Positions 8,346-16,748 of a stretch of 64,000 nucleotides of DNA are shown one piece after another (the first letter of the stretch is position 1; each line of letters begins with the position of its first letter). The stretch is taken from assembly GCF_044466355.1 (NCBI RefSeq), contig NZ_JBITMQ010000002.1:682001-746000 (forward strand), written 5' to 3'. The position numbers and the translations under genes are program-made. The stretch comes from Actinophytocola sp044466355 (lineage in GTDB: Bacteria > Actinomycetota > Actinomycetes > Mycobacteriales > Pseudonocardiaceae). The notes beneath the pieces were generated by a model, which was given only the letters and a program-made list of their open reading frames with translations, was not told the DNA's origin and made no database searches.

Positions 8346-9266
8346 ATGACCACGATCAGCCGTCTCGCGGGCTCCTTGCAGAGCAGCTGGACCGACGGGA
8401 GCCGCGTCGAGCGGATCGCCTACACCGTCGGCGGGTTGCTGTTCCTCAGCGGACTCGCGCACCTCGTGGTGCTGGTCGTGTCGGGTGGCACCTGGACCGG
8501 GCCGCTGTCGCTGCGCAAGCCGACGACGTTCGGGCTCTCCTTCGGACTGACGCTCGCCACGGTCACGTGGGTCACCCACTTCGTCCCGATGGCCGCCCGC
8601 ACCCGGACGGTGTTGCTGGGCGCGTTCACGGTGACGTGCGTGGTGGAGACGGCGCTCGTGTCGCTGCAGGCGTGGCGCGGTGTGCCGTCGCACTTCAACT
8701 TCGAAACCCCCGTCGACACCGTGGTGTCGACGACGCTCGCCGCGGGCGGGTTCGCGATCGTGATCACGACGATCGCCATGACGCTCACCGCGTTCCGGTC
8801 CGCGCGGATCGGCTCGCCCGCGATGCGCCTCGCCGTGCGGTTCGGGTTCGCGACGTTGCTCGTCGCGCTGGCGGTCGGGGCGGCGATGATCGCGACCGGT
8901 TCGACCACCGCGCGCGGACCGGACCCGTCGGCGGCGTACACGACCGCGGGCTTTCTGAAGCCCGCCCACGCGGTGACGATGCACGCGATTCTCGTCATCC
9001 CCGCGCTCGCCTGGCTTCTGACGTTCACTCGTTGGAGTGAGAATCACCAACTGAACATCGTCCGGCTCGGTGTCGCCGGGTACTCGTTGCTGAGCATCGT
9101 GGTCATCGTCGAGTCGGCGACGCACACCTCTCCGCTCGCCGCTCCGCCCCTGGCCATGGCGCTTTCCGGCCTCGGACTGGCGGCTCTCGCGACCGCCGGC
9201 GCGCTCGGGTTGTCCGGCGCGCTGGCCCGTCCGCGAGTACGCCGGAACGTGAGATCCGCTCAATAG
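8346..9266 (+). CDS. Polytopic membrane protein of unknown function
   Basis: A 306-residue protein with about eight hydrophobic helices after a polar N-terminal 25 residues. Features seen are SLRKPTTFGLSFGLT after helix 1, HFNFETPVDT in a loop, and GFLKPAHAVTMHAILVIPALAW. The Lys-Pro and His residues next to helices are suggestive of a conserved membrane family, but I cannot name it. It ends 9 bp before the TetR gene on the same strand, so the TetR protein may regulate it. Confidence 0.75.
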   Translation: MTTISRLAGSLQSSWTDGSRVERIAYTVGGLLFLSGLAHLVVLVVSGGTWTGPLSLRKPTTFGLSFGLTLATVTWVTHFVPMAARTRTVLLGAFTVTCVVETALVSLQAWRGVPSHFNFETPVDTVVSTTLAAGGFAIVITTIAMTLTAFRSARIGSPAMRLAVRFGFATLLVALAVGAAMIATGSTTARGPDPSAAYTTAGFLKPAHAVTMHAILVIPALAWLLTFTRWSENHQLNIVRLGVAGYSLLSIVVIVESATHTSPLAAPPLAMALSGLGLAALATAGALGLSGALARPRVRRNVRSAQ

Positions 9267-9269
9267 ACT
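9264..9269 (+). promoter_or_regulatory. Leaderless -10 (TAGACT) for the TetR gene
   Basis: TAGACT ends 7 nt before GTG 9276. It overlaps the stop region of the upstream membrane-protein gene, so the regulator has its own promoter. Confidence 0.5.
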
Positions 9270-9275
9270 GACGTG

Positions 9276-9917
9276 GTGCCAGTGCGGAAGTCGAAAACAG
9301 GACGAACCCAACAGGAACGCAGCGCGGCGATGCGGCGCAGGCTACTCGACGCGACCGTCGAGAGCCTGGTCAAGTACGGCTACGCGGGCACGACCACCAC
9401 GAGAGTCACCGAGCTGGCCGGTGTGACGCGCGGAGCGCAGGTACACCACTTCCCCACCCGCGCGGATCTCGTCGCCGCCGCTGTGCGGCACCTCGCGGCC
9501 AAACGGGCGGACCTCGCGTTCGAGAAGATCGACGCCGTCCGCACCGCTCCCGATCCGCTCGACGCGGCGCTGGACCTGATGTGGGAGGTGCACCAGGGGC
9601 CGATCCAGTACGCCACGATGGAGATGTGGATCGCCGCCCGCACCGATCCGGAGCTGCGGGACCAGATGACGAAGGTCGAGCCCGCGGCTCGCGCGTCGCT
9701 GATCGAGTTCACGGAGGCCGCGTTCGGTGAGTACGCGGGCAACCCCCGCTTCCGTCATGTGCTCTACACGGCCATGGACGCGATCCGTGGCATCCTCCTC
9801 ATGGGACTGTCCGACGAGGCTCCGGAGAACGCCGGAAAACGCTGGCGCCGCGCGAAAACCGACCTCCGCGATCTGATGGACGCCGTCCTGCCGGGTGTTC
9901 CGCAGCGGCGCGTGTGA
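9276..9917 (+). CDS. TetR/AcrR family transcriptional regulator
   Basis: The N-terminal DNA-binding domain follows the TetR pattern: RRRLLDATVESLVKYGYAGT, TTRVTELAGVTRGAQVHHFP, then TRADLVAAAVRHL. The C-terminal ligand domain (about 70-210) is all-helical and not assignable to a ligand. Two GTG codons in tandem (9273, 9276) could start it, and 9276 fits the leaderless -10. About 213 residues, normal for the family. Confidence 0.9.
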   Translation: MPVRKSKTGRTQQERSAAMRRRLLDATVESLVKYGYAGTTTTRVTELAGVTRGAQVHHFPTRADLVAAAVRHLAAKRADLAFEKIDAVRTAPDPLDAALDLMWEVHQGPIQYATMEMWIAARTDPELRDQMTKVEPAARASLIEFTEAAFGEYAGNPRFRHVLYTAMDAIRGILLMGLSDEAPENAGKRWRRAKTDLRDLMDAVLPGVPQRRV

Positions 9918-9925
9918 GGCCTGTC

Positions 9926-9947
9926 GGGAACATGCGCCCTTGTTCCC
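9926..9947. terminator. Weak hairpin after the TetR gene
   Basis: A 7-bp stem GGGAACA / TGTTCCC with an 8-nt loop lies 8 nt after the stop. Convergent gene 3' end is about 90 bp further. Its short stem makes terminator function uncertain. Confidence 0.4.
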
Positions 9948-10035
9948 TCCGGGGGTCCTCGCCGGACGGGCTGATCTCGGGAGGGGCCTCTCGATGTGGT
10001 CTCGGGACCGCCTCCGTTGGTCTTGGGAGTCGGGC

Positions 10036-10464
10036 TCAGGTCAGGTCGACGTCGAGCAGCGGTGCGCCACCGTCGATGAACAGTCGCCCGCCCGGTACCA
10101 GGGCCGCCCGGATCCGTTCCCGCGCGCGGACTCCTTCCCGTGGGTGACGGCCGTCGAACGCGCCGACCCGGACCGCGAACGCCAGGTCGAACCGCGGCTC
10201 GCCGTCCACCAGCTCGAAATCCTCCGCCGCCACCTGACGGACGCTGAGCAGCCCGCTCGCGATCTCCGCCGCGGCGTTGCGCTCGACCAGGGCGACCCCC
10301 TTCGCCGAGCGGTCGATCACCAGCACGTGGCCGCCTGGCGCGATCCGCGTGCACACGGCCTTCGCCGCGGCGCCCGGTGCGCCGCCGATCTCCAGCACGC
10401 GCATCCCGGGGCGCAGCGGCAACGCGTCGACGATCGCGGCGAGACGCGGTGACAGCGCGGCCAT
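10036..10464 (-). CDS. Compact SAM-dependent methyltransferase-like protein
   Basis: A 142-residue protein. Motif I is VLEIGGAPGAAAKAV (about 23-37), strand 2 is HVLVIDRS, a motif II-like FDLAFAVRVG follows, and it closes with LVPGGRLFIDGG. It stops after strand 5, so it lacks the usual substrate-binding C-terminus and is short for the family. Its ATG shares one base with the TGA of the upstream TetR gene (TGATG), implying coupled translation. Target unknown. Confidence 0.75.
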   Translation of the reverse strand: MAALSPRLAAIVDALPLRPGMRVLEIGGAPGAAAKAVCTRIAPGGHVLVIDRSAKGVALVERNAAAEIASGLLSVRQVAAEDFELVDGEPRFDLAFAVRVGAFDGRHPREGVRARERIRAALVPGGRLFIDGGAPLLDVDLT

Positions 10465-11063
10465 CAGGGACGCATCAGCGGCGCGAGGTAGGCGCGGGCG
10501 AACGCGCGCACCTCGTCGTCGCTGTCCAACGGGATCGCGCTCTCCGGCATCAGCGTGAACGAGATCGCCAACCGCACGAACAACTCCGCCACGCCCTCCG
10601 GGGTCCGGTCAGCGACCGGCGTCCGCGCACCGCCCTGCAGCACGAGGAAGTCACGCGCCGCCGCGACCACCAGCGCGCCGTTGGTGGTCAGGTACGGCAG
10701 CAGCGCCTCCGGATCCGAGGCCAGCAGCCGGTTCAGCAGCCGGTCGGCGCGCGCGTACCGCACCCCGACCACGAACCCCTCGACCAGCCGGTCCTCCACA
10801 GTGGACACACCGGCGACCGCGGCCGCGATGCTGCCGAAGAACCGCCGGGACTCGCGCACCAGCACGGCCTGCACGAGCGCGTCCTTGCCGTCGAAACGCC
10901 GGTACAGCGTCGCCCTCGACACGCCCGCTCGTTTCGCGACGACGTCCACGGTCGTGCGCCGCAGGCCGTAGGTGAGGAACTCCGCGAGCGCGGTGTCCAG
11001 AATGGACTCCCCGACCTCGTCGGTCGACGGGTCGGCGAGCACCAGCTCCAGGAGGGAGCTCAT
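10464..11063 (-). CDS. TetR family transcriptional regulator
   Basis: A 199-residue protein with the TetR N-terminus (ILDTALAEFLTYGLRRTTVD, VVAKRAGVSRATLYRRFDGK, DALVQAVLVRE) and a helical effector domain. ATG 11063 overlaps the stop of the upstream oxygenase gene by four bases. Being in the middle of the operon, it likely senses a substrate or product of the neighbouring oxygenase and controls the operon (inference). Confidence 0.9.
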   Translation of the reverse strand: MSSLLELVLADPSTDEVGESILDTALAEFLTYGLRRTTVDVVAKRAGVSRATLYRRFDGKDALVQAVLVRESRRFFGSIAAAVAGVSTVEDRLVEGFVVGVRYARADRLLNRLLASDPEALLPYLTTNGALVVAAARDFLVLQGGARTPVADRTPEGVAELFVRLAISFTLMPESAIPLDSDDEVRAFARAYLAPLMRP

Positions 11064-11914
11064 CCCAACGGCCCGATTCCCGCCCGCCGGTAACCGGCAC
11101 GGGCCCGTGCCGTGTAGCGCACGCGTGCGGGCAGCAGCGGCCAGGTGCGGCGGATCGCGGTGCGCAGCGTGCGGTGGCGGCGCTCGTCGCGGTCGGTCCA
11201 CGTCTCGCCGATCATCTCCCGCACCACGGGTGGCAGCGTACCGACCGAGTGCCACCACAGCGGCCTGGCGGTCGGCTTGCGCGCGAGCCGGTAGAGGAAC
11301 GCGGGCACGAGCGGGAACGTCGCGGGCGGCTCCTTGGCGAAGGAGATCAGCCCGCGCGCCGCCGGGGTCAGTTCGAGGCGCTCGCGGCACATGGTGTCGA
11401 ACCACACCTGGAAGGTCGGGAAGTCCGGCGGCACGAGCCGGTCCGACACGCCGTACGCGCGGTAGGCGCCGCGGCCCTCCTGGTACAGCCGCTCCTTCTC
11501 CGCGTCCGTCATCGGGTGGTCGAACAGGTCGATCATCTGGAACAGGGCGTCCCAGATGGTGGCGTGCGCCCAGAAGTACGTCTCCGGGTCCAGGGCGTGG
11601 TACCGCCTGCCCTGGGCGTCGACGCCCTTGATGTGCGTGTGGTAGTCCCGGATCCGCCGCGCGGTCCCGGCGCCGTCCGGGTAGTCGAACGTGACCCCCT
11701 GGATCTCCGGCACCGACCGCAGCACCCGCTCCCACGGCTCGTTGAAGAAGTCCGAGTGGTGCTCGACGCCCGCACCGAGACCCGGGTGCATCAACTGGAG
11801 CAGACCGGCCTTCACCAGCAGCAGGTAACCGCGGACTTCGCCCGCGTACCGCCAGTGCAGCGTGCCCGGCCCGGGCATCCCGAGGGTCGGCTCGGTCCGT
11901 ACCACCTCGGTCAT
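11060..11914 (-). CDS. MpaB/latex-clearing-protein-like oxygenase (DUF2236 family)
   Basis: A 284-residue protein with the DUF2236 heme-binding pattern: GYLLLVKAGLLQLMHPGLGAGVEHHSDF, YHTHIKGVD, DPETYFWAHATIWDALF, and MTDAEKERLYQEGRGAYRAYG. The conserved histidines (LMHPG, HHSDF, HATIW) are those expected in family members that use heme to oxidise or cleave hydrophobic substrates. First gene of a three-gene operon with TetR and methyltransferase genes joined by overlapping start/stop codons. The natural substrate is unknown. Confidence 0.85.
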   Translation of the reverse strand: MTEVVRTEPTLGMPGPGTLHWRYAGEVRGYLLLVKAGLLQLMHPGLGAGVEHHSDFFNEPWERVLRSVPEIQGVTFDYPDGAGTARRIRDYHTHIKGVDAQGRRYHALDPETYFWAHATIWDALFQMIDLFDHPMTDAEKERLYQEGRGAYRAYGVSDRLVPPDFPTFQVWFDTMCRERLELTPAARGLISFAKEPPATFPLVPAFLYRLARKPTARPLWWHSVGTLPPVVREMIGETWTDRDERRHRTLRTAIRRTWPLLPARVRYTARARAGYRRAGIGPLG

Positions 11915-11982
11915 ACCCGCTCCTGAGTCGATGAGACAGTTGTGACTCTTTGTATCACGGGTTCGTTCCGGCCGGAACCACC

Positions 11983-11988
11983 TAGGCT
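11983..11988 (+). promoter_or_regulatory. Leaderless -10 (TAGGCT) for the LysR gene
   Basis: TAGGCT ends 7 nt before GTG 11995, deciding that start over GTG 11989, which lies inside the promoter. Confidence 0.5.
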
Positions 11989-11994
11989 GTGCGG

Positions 11995-12942
11995 GTGGAC
12001 CTGGAGCTGCGGCACCTGAAGGTCGTGTGCGCCATCGCCGAGCACGGCAGCGTCACGAGGGCGGCCGCGCACCTCGGGCTCGCCCAGCCCGCGCTGACCG
12101 CCCAGCTCAACCGCATCGAGCGGGCGCTCGGCGGGCCGCTGTTCGACCGCGACCACCGCGGCGCGCGCCCCACCGCGCTCGGCGAGTTGGTGCTCTCCCG
12201 CGCGAAGGTCGCGCTGCCCGCGGTCGCCGACCTGCGGCAGGAGGCCGCGCGGCTCGCGAGCACGCCGGTCGCGACCATCCGGTACCGCATCGGCTCGGTC
12301 GGCAACTCGATGGTCAGCGGGCTCATGCGGCGGCTGTCGCACAGCAGGCCGGACACGAGCGTCACCACGCAGGCGTCCTGGTCGGCGCTGGAGCTGACGG
12401 AACTGGTCGCCGCGGGCAAGCTGGACTTCGCGATCATCGGCGTGTGCGGCGACGCGCCCCCACCACCCGGCCTGGAGTGGCGGCTGGTGGCGGTCGACGC
12501 GGTCGGTGTCCTGCTCGCCGACGACCACCCGCGCTCCGGTGGCGACGAGGTCCACCTCGCCGACTTCGCGGCCGCGCGGTGGGCCGCCACCCCGGGCGAC
12601 GGGTGCTTCGCCGACTGCTTCGCGGCGGCGTGCGCACGGGCCGGGTTCACGCCGGAACCCATGTACGAGACGGACCTGCGGGTCTGCGTCGACCTCGTCA
12701 CGAGCGGACAGGCGGTCGCGTTGTGCCAGCCGACGTTCCGCGAGCAGCCCGGGGTGCGCGGGTACCCGTTCGCCGGCGCGCCGCTACGGTGGCGGCACCT
12801 GCTCGGCTGGCACCCCGAGGCACCCGCCGACGCGGTCGCGGGCCAGGTGCACGAGTTCGCGCGCGAGGCGTACCGGGACTCGCTGGCACACAGCCCGAGC
12901 TACGCGCGATGGCTGGTCAGGCACCCCGGGTTCGGTGCATAA
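11995..12942 (+). CDS. LysR family transcriptional regulator
   Basis: The winged helix-turn-helix is at the N-terminus (LELRHLKVVCAIAEHGSVTR, AAAHLGLAQPALTAQLNRIE, LFDRDHRGARPTALGE). The periplasmic-binding-like effector domain follows (RIGSVGNSMVSGLMRRL, LDFAIIGVCGD, VLLADDHPRSG). The stop codon lies in CATAA, the left half of CATAA-N8-TTATG upstream of the secreted protease gene, so it may regulate that gene. About 315 residues, normal length. Confidence 0.9.
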   Translation: MDLELRHLKVVCAIAEHGSVTRAAAHLGLAQPALTAQLNRIERALGGPLFDRDHRGARPTALGELVLSRAKVALPAVADLRQEAARLASTPVATIRYRIGSVGNSMVSGLMRRLSHSRPDTSVTTQASWSALELTELVAAGKLDFAIIGVCGDAPPPPGLEWRLVAVDAVGVLLADDHPRSGGDEVHLADFAAARWAATPGDGCFADCFAAACARAGFTPEPMYETDLRVCVDLVTSGQAVALCQPTFREQPGVRGYPFAGAPLRWRHLLGWHPEAPADAVAGQVHEFAREAYRDSLAHSPSYARWLVRHPGFGA

Positions 12943-12955
12943 GACGGGCGTTATG
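12938..12955. promoter_or_regulatory. Short inverted repeat CATAA-N8-TTATG upstream of the S1 protease
   Basis: Five-base arms separated by 8 nt, at the end of the LysR gene and 38 nt before the candidate -10 (TAGCGT, 12993-12998) of the protease gene. It could be a regulator site. Short arms make chance likely. Confidence 0.25.
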
Positions 12956-13047
12956 GCCCAACTGGTATGTCCCCTGGCGCGCCGGGTCGTCCTAGCGTCT
13001 CCCTTGTTGATCCACCCTGCTTTTGCTGTCAAGGGAGACACCGAAAC

Positions 13048-14493
13048 ATGGATCGAAGACTCCGTTCGGGCATCTTCGTCGCGGCCCTGATCACCGGGCT
13101 CGCGACCGCCCCCTCGGCCACGGCGGCACCACCGCCGTCGGCCGCACCGCCCGCCACACAGAACGCGGTCATGCTCGCGGCGATGCAACGCGACCTCGGG
13201 CTCACCGCCGACGCGGCGGTGGCCCGGCTCGCGTCCGAGAATCGGGCCAACGACACGAACCTGGCGCTGCGCAAGGACCTCGGCGACACCTACGCGGGTG
13301 GCTGGCTCGCCGGCGGACGGCTCGTCGTCGGCGTGACGTCGTCGGCCGCCGCGTCGTCGGTGCGTGCGCACGGCGCCACGGCACGGGTGGTGGCGCGCAG
13401 CGAGAAGGCGCTCGACACCGTGCGCTTCTCGTTGGACCGCAACAAGTCCCGGGCGCCGAGGACCGTGCCCGGCTGGTACGTCGACGCCCCGTCGAACACG
13501 GTCGTGGTGTTGTCGAGACCGGACGCGACCGCCGCCGCGTGGCGGTTCGTCCGGGCGTCGGGGGTCGCGACGGACGCCGTGCGCGTGGTGGCGTCGAACG
13601 AGTCGCCGCGGCCGCTCATCGACGTCGTCGGCGGGAACGCGTACTACATCGGGTCGGGCACGCGGTGCTCGGTCGGCTTCTCGGTGCAGGGCGGGTTCGT
13701 CACCGCGGGCCACTGCGGCCGGACCGGCGCCACGACCTCGCAGCCCAGCGGCCAGTTCGCCGGTTCGAGCTTCCCCGGCAACGACTACGCGTGGGTGCGG
13801 GTGAACGCGGGCAACACCCCGGTCGGCGCGGTCAACAACTACGCGGGCGGCCGCGTGGCGGTGGCCGGGTCGCAGGACGCGGCGGTCGGGTCGACCGTGT
13901 GCCGGTCCGGTTCCACGACCGGCTGGCACTGCGGCACGATCCAGGCCCGCAACGCGTCGGTGACCTACCCCGAGGGCACGATCACCGGCCTGATCAGGAC
14001 CAACGTGTGCGCCGAGCCGGGTGACTCCGGTGGTTCGCTGCTGGCGGGCAACCAGGCGCAGGGCGTGACGTCCGGTGGTTCCGGCAACTGCCGCACCGGC
14101 GGGACGACGTTCTTCCAGCCGGTGAACGAGATCCTGCAGGTGTACGGCCTGACGCTGGTGACGAACGGCGGCGGCGAGCCGCCCGGTGGCGATTGCGAGG
14201 GGTCGCTCACCGGGAACCTGGCGTCCGGCGCGACCGCCGTGCAGCCGAACGGCAGCTACTACCAGTCCACGACGAGCGGTGCCCACACCGGTTGCCTGGA
14301 CGGCCCGTCGGGTGCGGACTTCGACCTGTACCTGCAGAAGTGGACCGGGTCGTCGTGGGCCGACGTCGCGAGCGGCACGACCCCGAACCCCGACGAGACG
14401 GTGTCCTACAACGGGACCGCCGGGTACTACCGGTACGTCGTGCACGCGTACAGCGGGTCCGGCGCCTACACGCTGGGGTATTCGCGCCCATGA
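13048..14493 (+). CDS. Secreted S1 (chymotrypsin/streptogrisin-like) serine protease with propeptide and C-terminal domain
   Basis: ATG 13048 with AAGGGAGA ribosome site. Signal peptide (1-27, ...PSATAA); alpha-lytic-type propeptide about 35-190, mature enzyme probably from IDVVGG (191). Catalytic triad: H222 (TAGHC), D246 (GNDYAW), S327 (GDSGGS). Cysteine pairs C207/C223, C285/C295 and C321/C348 fit family disulfides. After a GGGEPPGGD linker, a C-terminal domain of about 100 residues with one Cys pair resembles the bacterial pre-peptidase C-terminal (PPC) fold (YDFDLYLQKW-like FDLYLQKWTG). Extracellular proteolysis is expected. Its stop overlaps the start of a Roadblock gene. Confidence 0.92.
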   Translation: MDRRLRSGIFVAALITGLATAPSATAAPPPSAAPPATQNAVMLAAMQRDLGLTADAAVARLASENRANDTNLALRKDLGDTYAGGWLAGGRLVVGVTSSAAASSVRAHGATARVVARSEKALDTVRFSLDRNKSRAPRTVPGWYVDAPSNTVVVLSRPDATAAAWRFVRASGVATDAVRVVASNESPRPLIDVVGGNAYYIGSGTRCSVGFSVQGGFVTAGHCGRTGATTSQPSGQFAGSSFPGNDYAWVRVNAGNTPVGAVNNYAGGRVAVAGSQDAAVGSTVCRSGSTTGWHCGTIQARNASVTYPEGTITGLIRTNVCAEPGDSGGSLLAGNQAQGVTSGGSGNCRTGGTTFFQPVNEILQVYGLTLVTNGGGEPPGGDCEGSLTGNLASGATAVQPNGSYYQSTTSGAHTGCLDGPSGADFDLYLQKWTGSSWADVASGTTPNPDETVSYNGTAGYYRYVVHAYSGSGAYTLGYSRP

Positions 14494-14792
14494 CCGTGGT
14501 TGACGTCGACCGCCTGGTCGACGACCTGGCCGACGTCATCCACGGGGTGGTGCGGGCGGTGGCGTGCGCTGCGGACGGCACGCCACTCGCCACCTCGGCC
14601 GGCCTGCCGTCGGCCCAGGCGAACCAGTTGGCTGCTCTCGCCGCTGGGGTCGCCGGGCTGACGGCGGGCGCGGCGTCGTTGCTGGGGGCGAACCGCGTGC
14701 ACCAGACGACGGTCGAGATGGCACGGGGCGTGCTGGTGCTGACCACGCTCAGGGACGGCACGCATCTGGCGGTGCTGACCGTGCGCGAGTGA
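14490..14792 (+). CDS. Roadblock/LC7 domain protein
   Basis: A 100-residue protein matching the Roadblock/LC7 fold of actinobacterial 'conservon' proteins: VDDLADVIHGVVRAVACAAD, TPLATSAGLPSAQANQLAAL, then MARGVLVLTTLRDGTHLAVL. Such proteins usually act as GTPase partners beside a histidine kinase, a DUF742 protein and a Ras-like GTPase. None of those is nearby. The ATG shares ATGA with the stop of the secreted protease gene, which is unexpected coupling between an exported enzyme and a cytoplasmic signalling subunit. Confidence 0.8.
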   Translation: MTVVDVDRLVDDLADVIHGVVRAVACAADGTPLATSAGLPSAQANQLAALAAGVAGLTAGAASLLGANRVHQTTVEMARGVLVLTTLRDGTHLAVLTVRE

Positions 14793-14863
14793 GGGGGACG
14801 GCCTCGCCTGTCGGTCGATCACCTGACGCGGAACCCGCCCCGAGGTCTGCGATGCTGCGGTCC

Positions 14864-15394
14864 ATGGGAATCTTCCGGCGCCGGGGCGACGACAACCAGG
14901 ACCTGCTGGCCGAGCTGCTCTTCCAGGGCGAGAGCATGATCGAGCAGTTGGCGCAGGCGCACCGGACGTGGGGGCTGGGCACCGCCGACCGCTGGGACCT
15001 CGACCAGCGCACCGGGATCATCTCGTGGACGTTCCCCCACGGGGTCGCGAGCGCGCCCGCGCAGATCGTCGCGAGCTACAACCCGTCGGCGGGCAGCTGG
15101 CTCTGGTCGTGGGCCAACCAGAGCATCCTGCCCGGCATGAGCCGGGACGCCCACGCCATGCGCGAGTGGGGCGCGGCCAACGGCGTCGCCGTGCTCACGC
15201 AGCCCAAGGTCGACACGGACGACGAGACGGCCGCCAGTCTCGCGGCGCTCGCGGTCCGGATCACCAGGGCGACCGGGTTCTACCGGGGCACCGGCGCCGC
15301 CGCCGTTCCGATCATCACGTTCGGCGCGGTCACCCTGACCGACCAGGACGGCGCCACCCGCCAGTTCACGATCGACGTCGCCGATCACCGGTGA
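14864..15394 (+). CDS. DUF6882-like domain protein
   Basis: A 176-residue protein: GIFRRRGDDNQDLLAELLFQ N-terminal segment, then WDLDQRTGIISWTFPHGVA, ASYNPSAGSWLWSWANQSIL and MREWGAANGV. This matches the widespread uncharacterised DUF6882 pattern (W..D...G...W.F..G; S..SGSWLW.W.N.S). ATG 14864 (preceded by GATGCT at leaderless spacing) is preferred over ATG 14852. Function unknown, probably cytoplasmic. Confidence 0.7.
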   Translation: MGIFRRRGDDNQDLLAELLFQGESMIEQLAQAHRTWGLGTADRWDLDQRTGIISWTFPHGVASAPAQIVASYNPSAGSWLWSWANQSILPGMSRDAHAMREWGAANGVAVLTQPKVDTDDETAASLAALAVRITRATGFYRGTGAAAVPIITFGAVTLTDQDGATRQFTIDVADHR

Positions 15395-15406
15395 CGGTCG
15401 CGCTGC

Positions 15407-15412
15407 GATAGT
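15407..15412 (+). promoter_or_regulatory. Leaderless -10 (GATAGT) for the M20 hydrolase
   Basis: GATAGT, within TGCGATAGT, ends 8 nt before ATG 15420 with no ribosome site between. Confidence 0.5.
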
Positions 15413-15419
15413 TGTCGCC

Positions 15420-16622
15420 ATGGACCTGGCCGACCTGTACCGCGACCTGCACCAGCACCCCGAACTCGGCTTCGCGGAGACCCGCACCGCCGCCGTCGCG
15501 GCGAGGGAGCTGCGCGCCGCCGGGTTCGAGGTGACCGAGGGCGTCGGCGGCACCGGAGTGGTCGGCGTCCTGCGCAACGGCGACGGCCCGACGGCGCTGC
15601 TGCGCGCGGACATGGACGCCCTGCCGGTCGAGGAGAAGACCGGCCTCCCCTACGCGAGCACCGTCGTGGTCGACGGCACCCCGGTGGCACACGCCTGCGG
15701 TCACGACGTGCACGTCACGTGCCTGGTCGGGGCTGCCCGCGCGCTGTCCGCCGACCGGTCGAGCTGGTCGGGCACCGTGCTCGCGGTGTGCCAGCCCGCG
15801 GAGGAGATCGGCGGCGGCGCGGAGGCGATGGTCGCCGACGGGCTGTTCGAGCGGTTCGGCAGGCCGGACGTGGTGCTGGGCCAGCACGTGGCACCCATCC
15901 CGGCCGGGGTGATCGGGCTGCGGCCGGGTCCGGCGTTCGCGGCGGCCGACTCGGTCCGCGTCACGCTGCACGGCCGCGGCGGGCACGGCTCGCGCCCCGA
16001 GGCGGCGGTCGACCCGGTGGTGATGGCCGCGTCCGTGGTCCTGCGGCTGCAGACCGTCGTCGCGCGGGAGACCGCGGCCACCGACACGGTCGTGGTCACC
16101 GTCGGCGCGATGCGCGCGGGCACGGTCGCCAACATCATCCCCGACGACGCCGAGCTGCTGCTCAGCATCCGCACCTACGACCCGGACGTCCGGGCCCGCA
16201 CCCTCGCCACCGTGGAACGCATCGTCCTGGGCGAGGCGACCGCGTCCGGTGCGCCCAAGCCACCCGAGATCGTCGTGGAGACGAGCTACCCGGCCGCGGT
16301 CAACGACCCCGAGGCGGCCGACCGGACCCGCCCTGCGCTCGCGTCGGCGGTGCCGATCGTGGTGGACCCGGGGCCCGTCACCGGCAGCGAGGACGTCGGG
16401 GTGTTCGCCACGGCGGCCGGGGTGCCGCTCGTGTACTGGCTGCTCGGCGGCGCCGACCCGGGGACGTTCGCCGGTGCGACGTCGCTGGACGAGATCCGCG
16501 CGCGGGTCGCCGACCTGCCCGCCAACCACTCGCCGCTGTTCGCGCCGGTCGTCGACCCGACGCTCGACCTGGGCACCGCGGCCCTGACCGCCGCCGCCCG
16601 CGCGTGGCTGCCCGTGACCTGA
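15420..16622 (+). CDS. M20 family metallo-amidohydrolase
   Basis: A 400-residue protein with the M20D amidohydrolase pattern: HQHPELGFAETRT at the N-terminus, ALLRADMDALPVEE, HACGHDVH (metal site), QPAEEIGGGAEAMV (catalytic Glu), then the lid domain GRGGHGSRPEAAVDPV and a late SEDVGVFA. Family members hydrolyse N-acyl amino acids, indole-3-acetyl conjugates or hippurate. The substrate is not told by sequence. Confidence 0.9.
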   Translation: MDLADLYRDLHQHPELGFAETRTAAVAARELRAAGFEVTEGVGGTGVVGVLRNGDGPTALLRADMDALPVEEKTGLPYASTVVVDGTPVAHACGHDVHVTCLVGAARALSADRSSWSGTVLAVCQPAEEIGGGAEAMVADGLFERFGRPDVVLGQHVAPIPAGVIGLRPGPAFAAADSVRVTLHGRGGHGSRPEAAVDPVVMAASVVLRLQTVVARETAATDTVVVTVGAMRAGTVANIIPDDAELLLSIRTYDPDVRARTLATVERIVLGEATASGAPKPPEIVVETSYPAAVNDPEAADRTRPALASAVPIVVDPGPVTGSEDVGVFATAAGVPLVYWLLGGADPGTFAGATSLDEIRARVADLPANHSPLFAPVVDPTLDLGTAALTAAARAWLPVT

Positions 16623-16748
16623 GCGGCGTGATCCCGTTCACAGCGCTCAACAGGTGCGCAGCCCGCGACGTCAGTGGGTCAACGGCCCGCGGCGATCTTC
16701 CGCGACTCGGCCGCGAACACCCGGGGCGGGCGGTGAACGGGAGGACAC

